NCBI GenBank assembly: GCA_016719785.1 | Contig: JADJYJ010000008.1 | Coordinates: 124,001-188,000 of the forward strand | DNA length: 64,000 nt | From: Candidatus Amarolinea dominans | GTDB taxonomy: Bacteria > Chloroflexota > Anaerolineae > SSC4 > Amarolineaceae | Direction of reading: 5' to 3' | Shown here: one piece after another, positions 42,310 through 51,441 of the stretch | Layout of the letters: each line of letters opens with the position of its first letter | Numbering within the stretch: position 1 is the stretch's first letter | The notes under the pieces: generated by a model | Told to the model about the DNA's origin: nothing | Seen by the model: the letters and a program-made list of their open reading frames with translations, nothing else | Databases searched by the model: none | Translations under genes and position numbers: made by a program

Positions 42310-43374
42310 TTATTTCCTCACCTGCACGCCGTGACCCTCGACCACGCGGCCGATTTCCCAGGCCAACTGACCGAGTTCAGCGCAGGTTGTGTAGAATGTG
42401 GATAACTGTGCGGCCGGTACGGCCAGGAGCAGACCGCCGGAAGTTTGCGGGTCGTACAAGATCAACTCGTCTGCCGTGCTGATGCCGGGCTGCAACTGCA
42501 CGCGCGGGCTGAAGAAGCTCCGGTTACTGTGCGTGCCGCCCGGCGCCATGTCAGCCTCTGCATAACGGCGGGTACCTGGCAGCAGGGGCAGCGCGTCCAA
42601 TGACAACTGCAGAGCGCCGGCGCCGCGCTCAGCCATCTCACAGGCATGGCCCAGCAGGCCGAATCCGGTAATATCGGTGGCGCAGCGCACGCTGGCGGCC
42701 TGGCCGGCGAGCATCGCGCTGCGCCCCAGGGTCAACATACTGACGATGGCGGTCTCCAGGTCATCCGCGTCCGCCTGATCGCGCTTCGCCGCGGTGCTGA
42801 TCAAGCCAGTGCCCAGCGCTTTGGTCAAGATCAGGGTATCGCCCACCTGCACGCCGGTCTTGCGAAAGAGGCGCGCCGGGTGAACCTCGCCCACCACCGC
42901 CAGGCCATAGAGCGGTTCGGGATTCTTGATCGTATGCCCGCCCAGGATGATCGAACCGGCGCGGCGCACCTGCTCCGCGCCGCCCAGCAAGATCTGCGCG
43001 ATCACCTCGGCCGGCAGGCTCTCGGGAAAAGCGGCGATATTCAAGGCAAACAGAACCTCGCCCCCCATCGCGTAGACATCGCTCATGGCATTGGTGGCCG
43101 CGATGGCGCCAAAGGTGTACGGGTCATCCACAATCGGGGTGAAAAAGTCGGTCGTCGCAATCAATGCCCGCTCCGCGCTGAGCTGATAGACGCCGGCATC
43201 ATCGGGCGCGTTGAGTCCAACCAGGACAGCGGGATGCTGCATGGTGGGAAAGAGCGGTTCGAGCTGACGCAGAACCTGCGCCAGGGCTTCAGGAGCCAAT
43301 TTCGACGCTCAGCCCGCGCAACTGGACAGGCTGGTCAGGCGGACGCGGCCGCGCAGATCGTCGGTTGCCATCAT
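42310..43374 (-). CDS. selD: Selenide, water dikinase SelD, probably a selenoprotein (UGA-Sec at 43311-43309)
   Basis: Makes selenophosphate from selenide and ATP. 354 codons if the UGA at 43311-43309 is read as selenocysteine; reading from the TTG at 43299 gives a truncated protein without its catalytic site. Upstream of the UGA in the same frame is MATDDLRGRVRLTSLSSCAG, then Sec, then ASKLAPEALAQVL, which matches the SelD active-site pattern CAG(C/U)A(A/S)K. The rest is typical: LIATTDFFTPIVDDPYTFGAIAATNAMSDVYAMGG, LGGHTIKNPEPLYGLAVVG, KALGTGLI, CATDITGFGLLGHACEMA and DPQTSGGLL. A SECIS-like hairpin follows the UGA. Start ATG at 43371 or 43374. selA, selB and tRNA-Sec should be elsewhere. 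Confidence 0.9.
43264..43284 (-). promoter_or_regulatory. Bacterial SECIS-like hairpin of selD
   Basis: On the minus strand CTG-G-CGCAG pairs with CTGCG-T-CAG around a GTT loop (core GCGCAGGTTCTGCGTC). The apical loop begins 33 bases after the UGA and has G first, as bacterial SECIS elements require. The tip closely resembles the GCAGGTCTGC tip of the E. coli fdhF element. Confidence 0.75.
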
Positions 43375-43461
43375 CAGTGTTTCCAATCTCAAGGATGAGG
43401 CGCATTATAGCGGAAGGGTGCGTCGTTGGCAAGCGTTTCTTGACGATTCACCCTTAATCAT

Positions 43462-43491
43462 TTGACAGTCACGCCAGAAGACGGGTATAAT
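43462..43491 (+). promoter_or_regulatory. Promoter of the rpmH-rnpA-yidD-yidC-jag operon
   Basis: TTGACA (43462-43467), 18-bp spacer, TATAAT (43486-43491). Gives a leader of about 120 bases before rpmH; the 43375-43461 stretch is the divergent selD upstream region and shows no gene. Confidence 0.88.
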
Positions 43492-43621
43492 GCACGACAC
43501 GATACGGGAGAGGAGTGCCTTTCTACCTCGCCCGTTTCTGCTGTCATAAACCAGAAACAAGTTCAGGCTGACGCTCACGTAACGGCTGTTGAACGGAAAT
43601 CTATTTTCATAGGAGTCTCTG

Positions 43622-43789
43622 ATGCCAAAGCGAACATGGCAACCCAAAGTAAGACGGCGCCTGCGTGTGCATGGTTTTCGCAAGCGCATGCAGACCACGG
43701 ATGGTCGCAACGTGATCAAGGCCCGCCGCCTGAAGGGTCGCAAGCTGTTGTCTGTCGCCCTGACGTGGCGCAAGATGCCGCCTAAGTAA
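43622..43789 (+). CDS. rpmH: 50S ribosomal protein L34
   Basis: 55 residues, MPKRTWQPKVRRRLRVHGFRKRM...GRNVIKARRLKGRKLL, the bL34 pattern. The family normally ends near KGRKxL; here 11 more residues (SVALTWRKMPPK) follow. RBS AGGAG at 43611-43615. First gene of the conserved origin-proximal operon; rnpA begins 21 bases later. Confidence 0.96.
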   Translation: MPKRTWQPKVRRRLRVHGFRKRMQTTDGRNVIKARRLKGRKLLSVALTWRKMPPK

Positions 43790-43810
43790 GCGGCCCGTGA
43801 CCGACTGCTG

Positions 43811-44146
43811 GTGAACCGTCGCTACCGACTGCGCGAACCTGAGCGTTTTCGTGAGGCGCGTCGTGCAGGTAAATCGTGGACCAATCCCCTACTCGTTCTG
43901 TGTGTGTTACCAAACGGATTGAATCAATGCCGGTTCGGTTTCTCTGTCAGCCGGCGACTTGGTAACGCTGTGCGCCGTAACCGCGTGCGCCGGCGTTTGC
44001 GTGAAATCATCCGCCTACACATGGCGGCCATGGGGCCAGGGTGGGATGTGGTCATGATTGCCCGCCCGCCTGCGTCCCAGGCCGATTTCATCACCCTGGA
44101 AACGGCCTGCCTCGCGCTGTTGAGACGCGCATCGTTGTTATCGTAG
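43811..44146 (+). CDS. rnpA: Ribonuclease P protein component
   Basis: 111 residues from a GTG start. Assists the RNase P RNA in maturing tRNA 5' ends. The family core is RFGFSVSRRLGNAVRRNRVRRRLREIIRLH, with the RNR motif, plus the N-terminal RYRLREPERFREARRAGKSW. GTG at 43811 is the only start before the conserved region. Follows rpmH as in most bacteria. Confidence 0.95.
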   Translation: MNRRYRLREPERFREARRAGKSWTNPLLVLCVLPNGLNQCRFGFSVSRRLGNAVRRNRVRRRLREIIRLHMAAMGPGWDVVMIARPPASQADFITLETACLALLRRASLLS

Positions 44147-44163
44147 GTTGTGATCGTTTACGC

Positions 44164-44376
44164 ATGGCCAAGGCTTTCATGCTGCAACTCATTCGGCTGT
44201 ATCAACGCTTCATTTCACCGGCGTTGCCACCTAGTTGTCGCTTCACCCCGACCTGCTCCCATTACACCTACGAGGCCATTGAGCGATACGGCGTGTTCAA
44301 GGGCGGCTGGTTAGGCGTCAAGCGCATCGCGCGCTGCCATCCCCTGAATCCCGGCGGTCATGACCCTGTGCCCTGA
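44164..44376 (+). CDS. yidD: Membrane protein insertion efficiency factor YidD
   Basis: 70 residues: LQLIRLYQRFISPALPPSCRFTPTCSHYTYEAIERYGVFKGGWLGVKRIARCHPLNPGGHDPVP. Contains the three conserved cysteines and the CRFTPTCSxY and RCHPxxPGG(H/Y)DPVP signatures. Small amphipathic membrane-associated partner of YidC. Start ATG 44164 (or 44179). Sits between rnpA and yidC as usual. Confidence 0.95.
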   Translation: MAKAFMLQLIRLYQRFISPALPPSCRFTPTCSHYTYEAIERYGVFKGGWLGVKRIARCHPLNPGGHDPVP

Positions 44377-44412
44377 GGATAATGCTGTGTTGTGTTGCTA
44401 AAAGGAATCAAG

Positions 44413-45405
44413 ATGCGCAAATTACGCTCGGTTGGTCTCATCGTTGCCTTGCTGGTGCTGATGCTTGTGCTCACCAGTTGCGGCGCGCCAATCGCGACCG
44501 ACCCCAACGCCCCCCCCAACGGCTGGTGGGAGACGCTGATCGTCTTCCCGCTGGCAGCCGCCCTCTCCTGGATGAACAAAATGCTGCAAGCCGTCGGCAT
44601 GCCGTACAGCTATGGCTTTGCGATCATCCTGTTCACCATCCTGATCAAGGTCGTCACGCTGCCGTTGACCATGGCGCAACTGCGCTCCATGCGCACCATG
44701 CAGCACCTGCAGCCCCGCATGCAAGAACTGCAGAAAAAGCACGGCAAGGATCGTGAGGCCCTCTCCAAGGCCCAGATGGAGATGTACAAAGAGGCAGGCT
44801 ACAACCCTGCCGGCGGCTGTCTGCCCTTGCTCGTTCAAATGCCCATTCTGTTCGGTCTCTACCAGGCGCTCTACCGCCTGACCAATATCGGCGAATTGGT
44901 GAACCAGGCCTTTTTCTGGATTCCAGACCTGGCCTACCCTGTTCAGTCAGAGGGGATGGGGTGGATCACGGCCAAGTTCGCCGCCGGTCAGTACGGCACC
45001 CTGGTTGGCTACCTCATCCTGCCCGTCTTGCTGGTGCTGACGCAGATCATGCTGCAAAAAATGTCGCAGCCGGCCACCGCCTCCAAGCAGGACCAGGACC
45101 CGCAGCAGGCGACCATGCAGCAAACCATGACCTTTATGCCGCTGGTCTTTGGTTTCGTCTTCATCTCCCTGCCCGCCGGTCTCTCCCTCTATTACGTGGT
45201 AAGCAACATCCTCAGCATGATTCAACAGTATTTTGTGACCGGCTGGGGCTCTCTCAAGATTCCCGGCATCACTCTGAGCAGCATCGCGCCGGCCATGGGT
45301 ACGCCAGGACAATCGTCCATTCCCAGTGAGGCCAAAATCACCGAGTCGCGCGAACCTGAAACCGGTGCTGTCAAAGCACGACGTCGCACAAAGAAGAGGA
45401 AGTAA
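44413..45405 (+). CDS. yidC: Membrane protein insertase YidC/Oxa1
   Basis: 330 residues from the ATG at 44413 (AAGGAATC upstream). Inserts proteins into the inner membrane, alone or with Sec. Lipoprotein-like signal LLVLMLVLTSCGAP, then the conserved five-helix core: YGFAIILFTILIKVVTLPLTMAQLRSMRTMQHLQPRMQELQKKH, YKEAGYNPAGGCLPLLVQMPILFGLYQALYRL and TFMPLVFGFVFISLPAGLSLYYVVSNIL. There is no large periplasmic P1 domain, so it is the Gram-positive/SpoIIIJ-like form. Basic C-terminal tail (VKARRRTKKRK), expected to touch the ribosome. Confidence 0.95.
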   Translation: MRKLRSVGLIVALLVLMLVLTSCGAPIATDPNAPPNGWWETLIVFPLAAALSWMNKMLQAVGMPYSYGFAIILFTILIKVVTLPLTMAQLRSMRTMQHLQPRMQELQKKHGKDREALSKAQMEMYKEAGYNPAGGCLPLLVQMPILFGLYQALYRLTNIGELVNQAFFWIPDLAYPVQSEGMGWITAKFAAGQYGTLVGYLILPVLLVLTQIMLQKMSQPATASKQDQDPQQATMQQTMTFMPLVFGFVFISLPAGLSLYYVVSNILSMIQQYFVTGWGSLKIPGITLSSIAPAMGTPGQSSIPSEAKITESREPETGAVKARRRTKKRK

Positions 45406-45412
45406 GTTGGCT

Positions 45413-46465
45413 ATGGCTACCCCAGAAGAAAGCATTGAAATTCGCGCCAAGACGGTTGACGCGGCCACTCGTGAGGGCCTGCGCCGTCTCAACCTATTGC
45501 GCGAACAGGTGGACATCGAGGTGTTGTCCGAGGGCAGCCGTGGCATCCTCGGTTTTGGGGCCGAAGATGCGCGTGTACGCCTGACCCCGCGGCCATCGGT
45601 CGCGCCCGCGGCCGCACCCCCGCGACCAACCCGGTTGGAACCGCCCCCGGAACCGAAACCAGTCAACCCACCCCCGCGGCCAACCCGGCTGGAGCTGCCC
45701 CCGGAACCGAAACCAGTCAGCCCACCCCCGCGGCCAACCCGGCTGGAACTGCCCCCGGAACCGAAACCGGTCAGCCTGCCGCCGCGGCCAACCCGGCTGG
45801 AGCTGCCCCCCGAACCGAAACCAGTCAGTCTGCCGTCGCGGCCGGCGAAACCAGAGTTGCCCGTGGCCGCGTCCCTGGAACTGGTGCAAACCGCGCCGGT
45901 CGCCGCGCCTGAGCAAGCGACCGCCAGCGCAGAGCCGGCGCCCGCGGCCAAACCCAAAGCCGACAAGATTCCCGTCAGCGATGCCGTCCTGGTGGACACA
46001 GCCGCGGAAATTCTGGGCAATCTGCTCAACATGATGGGCATCAATGCCACGGTGCGCGGCCATGCGGCTGCGCCCGACATGCCTGGCCGCGACGACGAGT
46101 CAACCTTGATCCTGGACATCGTCGGCAACGACCTCGGCATCCTCATTGGCCGCCGCGGCGAAACCCTCAGCGCCCTGCAATACCTGACCCGGCTGATGCT
46201 CAATCATCGCCTGCATCATTGGAGCAACGTCGTCGTGGATGTGGAAGAGTACAAGAACCGCCGCGAGCGCGCCCTGCAGCAACTGGCTACGCGCACCGCG
46301 GAACGTGTCGCCGCCACCGGCCGCACCCTGGCCCTGGAGCCAATGCCCGCCCGCGAGCGCCGCATCATCCACATCGCCCTGCGCAATCACCCGGAAGTGC
46401 ATACCGAAAGCGTCGGCGAAGGCGAAAACCGCAAGGTGACCATCATCCCCAACGCCGCTCTTTGA
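45413..46465 (+). CDS. jag: Jag/KhpB (SpoIIIJ-associated) RNA-binding protein with repeat linker
   Basis: 350 residues from ATG 45413. Jag-N domain (IEIRAKTVDAATREGLRRLNLLREQVDIEVLSEGSRGILGFGAEDARVRL), a long Pro-rich linker with four 18-residue repeats (PPPRPTRLELPPEPKPVS type), then a KH domain (LDIVGNDLGILIGRRGETLSALQYLTRLMLNHR) and an R3H domain (ARERRIIHIALRNHPEVHTESVGEGENRKVTI). Conserved partner of YidC; in Gram-positives it regulates cell elongation and division and binds RNA. Last gene of the rpmH operon; here mnmE does not follow and a defence island begins. Confidence 0.93.
   Translation: MATPEESIEIRAKTVDAATREGLRRLNLLREQVDIEVLSEGSRGILGFGAEDARVRLTPRPSVAPAAAPPRPTRLEPPPEPKPVNPPPRPTRLELPPEPKPVSPPPRPTRLELPPEPKPVSLPPRPTRLELPPEPKPVSLPSRPAKPELPVAASLELVQTAPVAAPEQATASAEPAPAAKPKADKIPVSDAVLVDTAAEILGNLLNMMGINATVRGHAAAPDMPGRDDESTLILDIVGNDLGILIGRRGETLSALQYLTRLMLNHRLHHWSNVVVDVEEYKNRRERALQQLATRTAERVAATGRTLALEPMPARERRIIHIALRNHPEVHTESVGEGENRKVTIIPNAAL
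45614..45829 (+). repeat. 54-bp coding repeats in the jag linker
   Basis: Four in-frame 54-bp units encoding PPPRPTRLELPPEPKPVS-type peptides (first unit slightly diverged, last two begin with Leu). Confidence 0.9.
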
Positions 46466-46634
46466 AACAACGAGTGTAGGGATGGGTGTAGGGAATAAAG
46501 CGCGCCCTGGAGGCGTGATTGTCGCATGGACACGTCACGCCTCCGGCAGGGCCTGCGCTGAACGGTGTTGATCTTGCAGGCCCCGCCTCCTGGCCGGAGG
46601 GCGTCGGCAAGGATGCAATCTTGTGGGTTGAACA
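46466..46634. other. Gap between jag and the defence island
   Basis: 169 bases without a gene. It holds an inverted repeat GGAGGCGTGA...TCACGCCTCC (about 46520-46555) and related GC-rich strings such as GGCAGGGCCTGCGC. No promoter consensus is evident; this is the left junction of the defence island. Confidence 0.55.
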
Positions 46635-47414
46635 ATGATCACCATCCCAGACTCCGCTCTACACTTCGGCTTCGACAACGGCCCCGGCGGGCCGCACGCC
46701 AGCCGCACCATGATGCTGTCCGAGTTGCGCGCCCTGTTGGACGCATGTCCGCCTTCCGCCGCCTATAAGCAGTACAGCGCCGCAGTCGTGGCGCAAAACG
46801 TACTCCTCAAACGCACTGAAACCACGCGTCGTGAGTCGTTGCGCCGCTTGCGCGAGTTGTATGGCCTGAGTCGCTCGATGGTTATCTTCCGCGCTTTGCG
46901 CGATCTTTGGGACGAAGCGCCAGCCGAGCAGCCATCCCTGGCCCTGCTGGCGGCGCTGGCGCGTGACCCACTGCTGCGAGCAACGGCCAAACCCGTGATA
47001 GACGCGCGCCCTGGCGACCCTGTTAGCGCAGGGATGTTGGCTGAAGCGGTTACAGAACAATTCTCCGATCGGTTGAACCCCATGAGCCGCGCCAGCATCA
47101 GCCGGCATGCGGCCTCAACCTGGACCCAGGCGGGTCATCTGCAAGGACGATCTCACAAGGTGCGGGCTGCCCTTGCCCGCGGCCCGGCGGCCGTGACCTA
47201 TGCCCTCTTTTTGGGGTATCTGTGCGGCGCGCGTGGGGCTGCCTTGTTCGAGACGTTCTGGGCGCGCATCACGGACGCTGCCACAGCCGAGTTGCATGAG
47301 CAGGCCTTTGTCGCGGCGCGCCTGGGGTGGTTGGAGTATCGGCGCGTCGGCGACGTGACCGAGGTGCGTTTCTCCTATCTGCTCAGGGACGAGGAGGGGG
47401 CGGCCGGTGAGTGA
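46635..47414 (+). CDS. brxA: BrxA-like protein (DUF1819-type), first gene of the BREX operon
   Basis: 259 residues, all-helical, no transmembrane segment. The part VAQNVLLKRTETTRRESLRRLRELYGLSRSMVIFRALRDLW resembles the BrxA/DUF1819 core (N-L-L-x-K/R-T-x-x-T-R with a following R-L pattern), and its position before brxB and brxC fits. It is longer than the usual 200 residues, and identity rests partly on context. BrxA binds DNA and is needed for some BREX systems. Overlaps brxB by eight bases. Confidence 0.7.
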   Translation: MITIPDSALHFGFDNGPGGPHASRTMMLSELRALLDACPPSAAYKQYSAAVVAQNVLLKRTETTRRESLRRLRELYGLSRSMVIFRALRDLWDEAPAEQPSLALLAALARDPLLRATAKPVIDARPGDPVSAGMLAEAVTEQFSDRLNPMSRASISRHAASTWTQAGHLQGRSHKVRAALARGPAAVTYALFLGYLCGARGAALFETFWARITDAATAELHEQAFVAARLGWLEYRRVGDVTEVRFSYLLRDEEGAAGE

Positions 47415-47961
47415 GATCGAGCTCCTCTTGCAGCAATACGAACACCTGGTTGGGATGCCCTGGGCCGAGCGCTTGTCGGGCGCCGAGAAGGTCTGGTTCG
47501 TCGTCTATGAACCGGCCCAGGAACGCCGCTTGCGCTTGCGCGTGCAGGAGTTTCAGATTGTTACCGAAAGAGCCGGCCACGGCTGGCGGCACGTTGATCT
47601 CACGGATGCATTTGCCCGCTGGATGACCGCACACCGTTACCGTGAATCCTACTTCCAACGCCCGCATCTGCTGAACGAGGCCGCGCTGAGCGGATTTGCC
47701 ACGGCTGCCGCGGAGCAAATCAAAGCCGCGTTGGCCGCATCCGACGTGGACAACCGCACGGTCGTGGCGGTGAGCGGGCTGGGATCGTTGTTCGGCGTCG
47801 TGCGTGCGTCCGATGTGCTCGGTCAGGTGACCGGGACAGTGATCGGCCGCCTATTGATCTTCTTCCCCGGACGTTACGAGAACAAGGTCTATCGTTTATT
47901 GGATGCCAGGGATGGCCAGGATTATCTGGCCGTGCCGATTACCGCAGAAACTCAAGGATGA
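47407..47961 (+). CDS. brxB: BrxB (DUF1788)
   Basis: 184 residues from a GTG start. DUF1788 pattern: KVWFVVYEPAQERRLRLRVQEFQIVTERAGHGWRHVDLTDAFARWM and the C-terminal GTVIGRLLIFFPGRYENKVYRLLDARDGQDYLAVPI, where 'FPGxYxxxxYRLLDxxDGxxYLAxPI' is characteristic. Biochemical role unclear; essential in BREX-1. Follows brxA with overlap and precedes brxC by four bases. Confidence 0.92.
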   Translation: MSEIELLLQQYEHLVGMPWAERLSGAEKVWFVVYEPAQERRLRLRVQEFQIVTERAGHGWRHVDLTDAFARWMTAHRYRESYFQRPHLLNEAALSGFATAAAEQIKAALAASDVDNRTVVAVSGLGSLFGVVRASDVLGQVTGTVIGRLLIFFPGRYENKVYRLLDARDGQDYLAVPITAETQG

Positions 47962-47965
47962 GGCC

Positions 47966-50900
47966 ATGCTCAATCGAGAAGTCTTCAGCAAGGATCCGAC
48001 AACCTTCATCATTCCCAATGATGGCGTCACCGTGGTTGGCGACCCGCAGCGGCCTGAAGAGTGGGACGTCCTGCGCTATGAGTTGACCTCGTTCGTGTGC
48101 GAGGGTGAGTATCAACGCGGCCTGACGCGCGTGCTGTCCACTTACCTCGGACACCTGGCAAAACCCAAGCAGCCGGCCGTTTGGGTGAGCGGCTTCTATG
48201 GCAGCGGCAAGTCGCACTTCGTGCGCGTACTGCAGTATCTCTGGAACAACGTGACCTTGCCAGATGGCGCGCAGGCGCGCGGGCTGCTCACACTGCCCAC
48301 CGAAGTGAACGACCTGTTGGTGGAGCTCACTACGGCGGGAGTGCGCCACGGCGGGCTTTGGGCGGCTGCGGGCAAACTGGGCGCAAGCCCCAATATCCAC
48401 CTCGACATGTTGAAAATCCTCTTTCGGAGCGCGGGCCTGCCGGTCGAATACGCGCCGGCGCGCCTGGTCATGTGGCTCAAGCTGAAAGGAATCTACGAAG
48501 CGGTCGCGACCGGCGTCAGTCAGCGCGGCGCTGACCTGGGGTTCGAACTGACGAACATGCATGTCTCGTTGGAGTTGGCCGAGAGCATCCATGACGCCTA
48601 TCCCGGCCTGGCCGCCGAACCGTTGGGCGTGTCTGACAAGCTGCAAGAGGAGTTTCCCGGCAAGACTGAGATTGATGACGACGAGATGCTGCAAGCCATG
48701 GCGGATGTGCTGCGCCTGCAATCGAAGACGCCCGGCAAGCTGCCCCTGACTTTGCTGGTATTGGACGAGCTGCAGCAATCCATCGGTGAGCAGCCCGAGC
48801 GTGCGCTGGCGGTGCAGGAGATCGTAGAGGCGTGTTCGACCCGCTTCGGCAGCCGCATCCTCTTCGTGGGCACAGGTCAGGCCGCGCTGGAAGCAACACC
48901 CCAACTTTCCAAGCTGCAAGACCGGTTTACGGTTCGGGTGACCCTGGAAGACAAGGATGTGGAGCGAGTCGTGCGGGAGGTGGTGCTGCGCAAGGCGCCG
49001 AGCAAGGCGCCGGCCTTGCAGGCTGTGCTGGACGCGGCCAGCGGTGAGATCAACCGACACCTGGCGGGCAGTAAGATCGGGGCCGCCAGCGGGGATAGCG
49101 GCGATCTAGCGCCGGATTACCCCCTGCTGCCCACCCGGCGGCGCTTTTGGGAACGCACCTTACGGGCGATTGACCGCGCGGGCGCCGCGGCGCAACTGCG
49201 TACCCAATTGCGTGTGGTTCATGAGGCGACAAGGGGCGTGGCCGATCGACCGCTGGGCGTCGTGGTTGGAGCGGATACCCTGTACGACCAACAGAAGTCG
49301 GCCATGCTGCTGGGGCGGGTTCTCCTGCCGGAAATCGCAGCGGCGATTGACGACCTCCGCAAGGATGGTTCGGGGGCCGGCGTGCTCAAGGCGCGGCTAT
49401 GCGCCCTGATCTTTTTGATCGGCGAGCTGCCGGGGACCGGCCTGCGGGCGACCGGGCTGCGCGCCACTCCAGATACGTTGGCCGATTTGCTGGTGGAGGA
49501 CTTGACCGCCGGCAGCGCGGGCCTGCGCGGGCAGATCCCCGGACTGCTGGCAGAACTGGTGGAAAGCGGTGTGCTGATGGCCGTCGAAGGCGCTTTCCGC
49601 CTACAAACGCAGGAGAGCCGTGAGTGGACACGCGTCTACAACACCCATTTCAGCCGCATCAAGGCCGATGATGCGCGCATCGCGGCAGACCGGGCCGCCG
49701 CACTGCGCGACGCGATGCAGGCGGTGTTGAAGAGGATCCGGCCGACGCAGGGTCAAAGCAAGACCACCCGGCGTTTCGAGACCCATTTTGGCGCAGACGC
49801 GCCGCCGGCTGGATCGGATGCCGTGCCGGTGTGGGTGCGCGACGGCTGGTCAACGTCCGAAAAGGCATTCCGAGACGAGGCCCAGGTCGCCGGCGCCGAC
49901 AGCCCCATCGTGTTCGTGTTCCTGCCGCGAGCGGGCGATGAAATGCTCAAGGCCGCGTTGGCCGCGGCCGCAGCGGCCGCGGCAACCCTGGATGCCGAAC
50001 CGACCCCCAAGACGACCCAAGAAGGCGCCGCCGCGCAGCAGGCCATGCTTTCGCGTTTGACCTCGGAAAAGGAACGCGTGGCTGCAGGCATTGGCGCCAG
50101 CATCGCTCAGGCCCGTGTCTACCAGGGCGGCGGCAACGAGATCGCCGGGGACACCCTGACTGCCTCGCTCGAGACAGCCATCGGCAACGCGCTGGCGCGG
50201 CTCTTTCCCAACTTCGGCATGGCCGATGACGCCAACTGGGGCAAGGTCGTCCGGCGCGCCGGCGAAGGTGCGGGAGATCCATTGTCGGCCCTCGGTTTTG
50301 CCGGCAACGCCGAGGATCACCCGGTGTGTAAGGAGATTCGCAGTTTCCTGGGGAACCAAAAGCGAAGGGGCGCGGAGGTGCGTAAGCAGTTCGGCGGCGC
50401 GGGCTACGGCTGGGGCGGCGACGCCATTGACGGCGCGCTGTTGGCGCTGGTCGCCGCCAATACGGTGCGGGCCGAACGCAACGTCCAGCCGTTGACCGCC
50501 AGGCAGATCGTCCAGTCGCAGATCGGCATCACCGAATTCAAGAACGAGGCTGTCATCATCACCGCGGCGCAGCGAATCGGCGTGCGCAAGCTGATCCAGG
50601 ACCTGGGGCTGGCTGTCAAGAGCGGCGAGGAAGCACAGGCGATCCCACTCGTGCTGGAAAAGCTGAGCAGCCTGGCGGCCGAGGCCGGCGGCCCGCCGCC
50701 CTTGCCCGAGAAGCCGGCGATAGATGCGATCAAGGACTTGCAGGCCCTGGGCGGCAACGAGCAGTTCGCCGCGGTTTTCGAGGCGCGGGAGACGCTCCTG
50801 GCGCAGCAGCGCGCCTGGGGTCAAGCCAGGACCGCCCGAGATGAGCGCCTGCCGCGCTGGGACGTGCTGCGGCGACTCTTGACTCACGCCGGCAGCCGGC

Positions 50901-51421
50901 CGATTGCCGCTGCCGTGCGACCGCAGGTCGAAGCGATCATCGCGCAACGCCTGCTCCTGGCTGAACCAGACCCGGTCAAGCCGCTGCTGGACGCCATGAC
51001 CGGCGACCTGCGCCGGGCCCTGCAGGACGCCCGGCAGCGCGTGATAGATGGCCGCGACCGGGAGCTGGCCGGACTGCACGACACGGCCGAGTGGACGAAG
51101 CTGAGCGATGCCCAGTGGCGTCAAATCCTGCACGCCCAGGGGCTTGGCCCGATTGACGAACTGCGCATTGGCGCCGATGACCTGCTCCTGACCAGCCTGG
51201 ATGCCAAGCCGCTGGAGGCCTGGGTCACCGAGGCGCTGGTCGTGCCCACGCGCCTGCGCCAGGCGCGCGAGCAGGCGGCGAAGATGTTGGAGCCGAAGGC
51301 GGTGCGCGTGCGGCCGAAGCCGGCGACGCTACACACTACAGAAGATGTAGATCAATACTTGGCAGGGTTACGGGCTGAAATCCTCAAGCACATTGAAACC
51401 GGAAACCCGGTCATTCTATAA
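47966..51421 (+). CDS. brxC: BrxC/PglY P-loop ATPase of BREX
   Basis: 1151 residues. Large AAA+-like ATPase essential for BREX phage exclusion and methylation. Starts LNREVFSKDPTTFIIPNDGV, with Walker A in VWVSGFYGSGKSHFVR (about residues 76-84) and Walker B LTLLVLDELQQSIGE (about 262-275), followed by FVGTGQAAL (sensor). Long helical C-terminal region. ATG at 47966 chosen because it follows the brxB stop by four bases and matches the family N-terminus. Operon with brxA/B. Confidence 0.93.
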   Translation: MLNREVFSKDPTTFIIPNDGVTVVGDPQRPEEWDVLRYELTSFVCEGEYQRGLTRVLSTYLGHLAKPKQPAVWVSGFYGSGKSHFVRVLQYLWNNVTLPDGAQARGLLTLPTEVNDLLVELTTAGVRHGGLWAAAGKLGASPNIHLDMLKILFRSAGLPVEYAPARLVMWLKLKGIYEAVATGVSQRGADLGFELTNMHVSLELAESIHDAYPGLAAEPLGVSDKLQEEFPGKTEIDDDEMLQAMADVLRLQSKTPGKLPLTLLVLDELQQSIGEQPERALAVQEIVEACSTRFGSRILFVGTGQAALEATPQLSKLQDRFTVRVTLEDKDVERVVREVVLRKAPSKAPALQAVLDAASGEINRHLAGSKIGAASGDSGDLAPDYPLLPTRRRFWERTLRAIDRAGAAAQLRTQLRVVHEATRGVADRPLGVVVGADTLYDQQKSAMLLGRVLLPEIAAAIDDLRKDGSGAGVLKARLCALIFLIGELPGTGLRATGLRATPDTLADLLVEDLTAGSAGLRGQIPGLLAELVESGVLMAVEGAFRLQTQESREWTRVYNTHFSRIKADDARIAADRAAALRDAMQAVLKRIRPTQGQSKTTRRFETHFGADAPPAGSDAVPVWVRDGWSTSEKAFRDEAQVAGADSPIVFVFLPRAGDEMLKAALAAAAAAAATLDAEPTPKTTQEGAAAQQAMLSRLTSEKERVAAGIGASIAQARVYQGGGNEIAGDTLTASLETAIGNALARLFPNFGMADDANWGKVVRRAGEGAGDPLSALGFAGNAEDHPVCKEIRSFLGNQKRRGAEVRKQFGGAGYGWGGDAIDGALLALVAANTVRAERNVQPLTARQIVQSQIGITEFKNEAVIITAAQRIGVRKLIQDLGLAVKSGEEAQAIPLVLEKLSSLAAEAGGPPPLPEKPAIDAIKDLQALGGNEQFAAVFEARETLLAQQRAWGQARTARDERLPRWDVLRRLLTHAGSRPIAAAVRPQVEAIIAQRLLLAEPDPVKPLLDAMTGDLRRALQDARQRVIDGRDRELAGLHDTAEWTKLSDAQWRQILHAQGLGPIDELRIGADDLLLTSLDAKPLEAWVTEALVVPTRLRQAREQAAKMLEPKAVRVRPKPATLHTTEDVDQYLAGLRAEILKHIETGNPVIL

Positions 51422-51441
51422 CAACAGGAGACTGAGGGCAC

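Noticed and set aside
42397..42405. TGTGGATAA, a perfect DnaA box, near the rpmH cluster
   Set aside because: A single box inside the selD coding region with no further boxes, AT-rich stretch or dnaA/dnaN gene; not enough for an origin.
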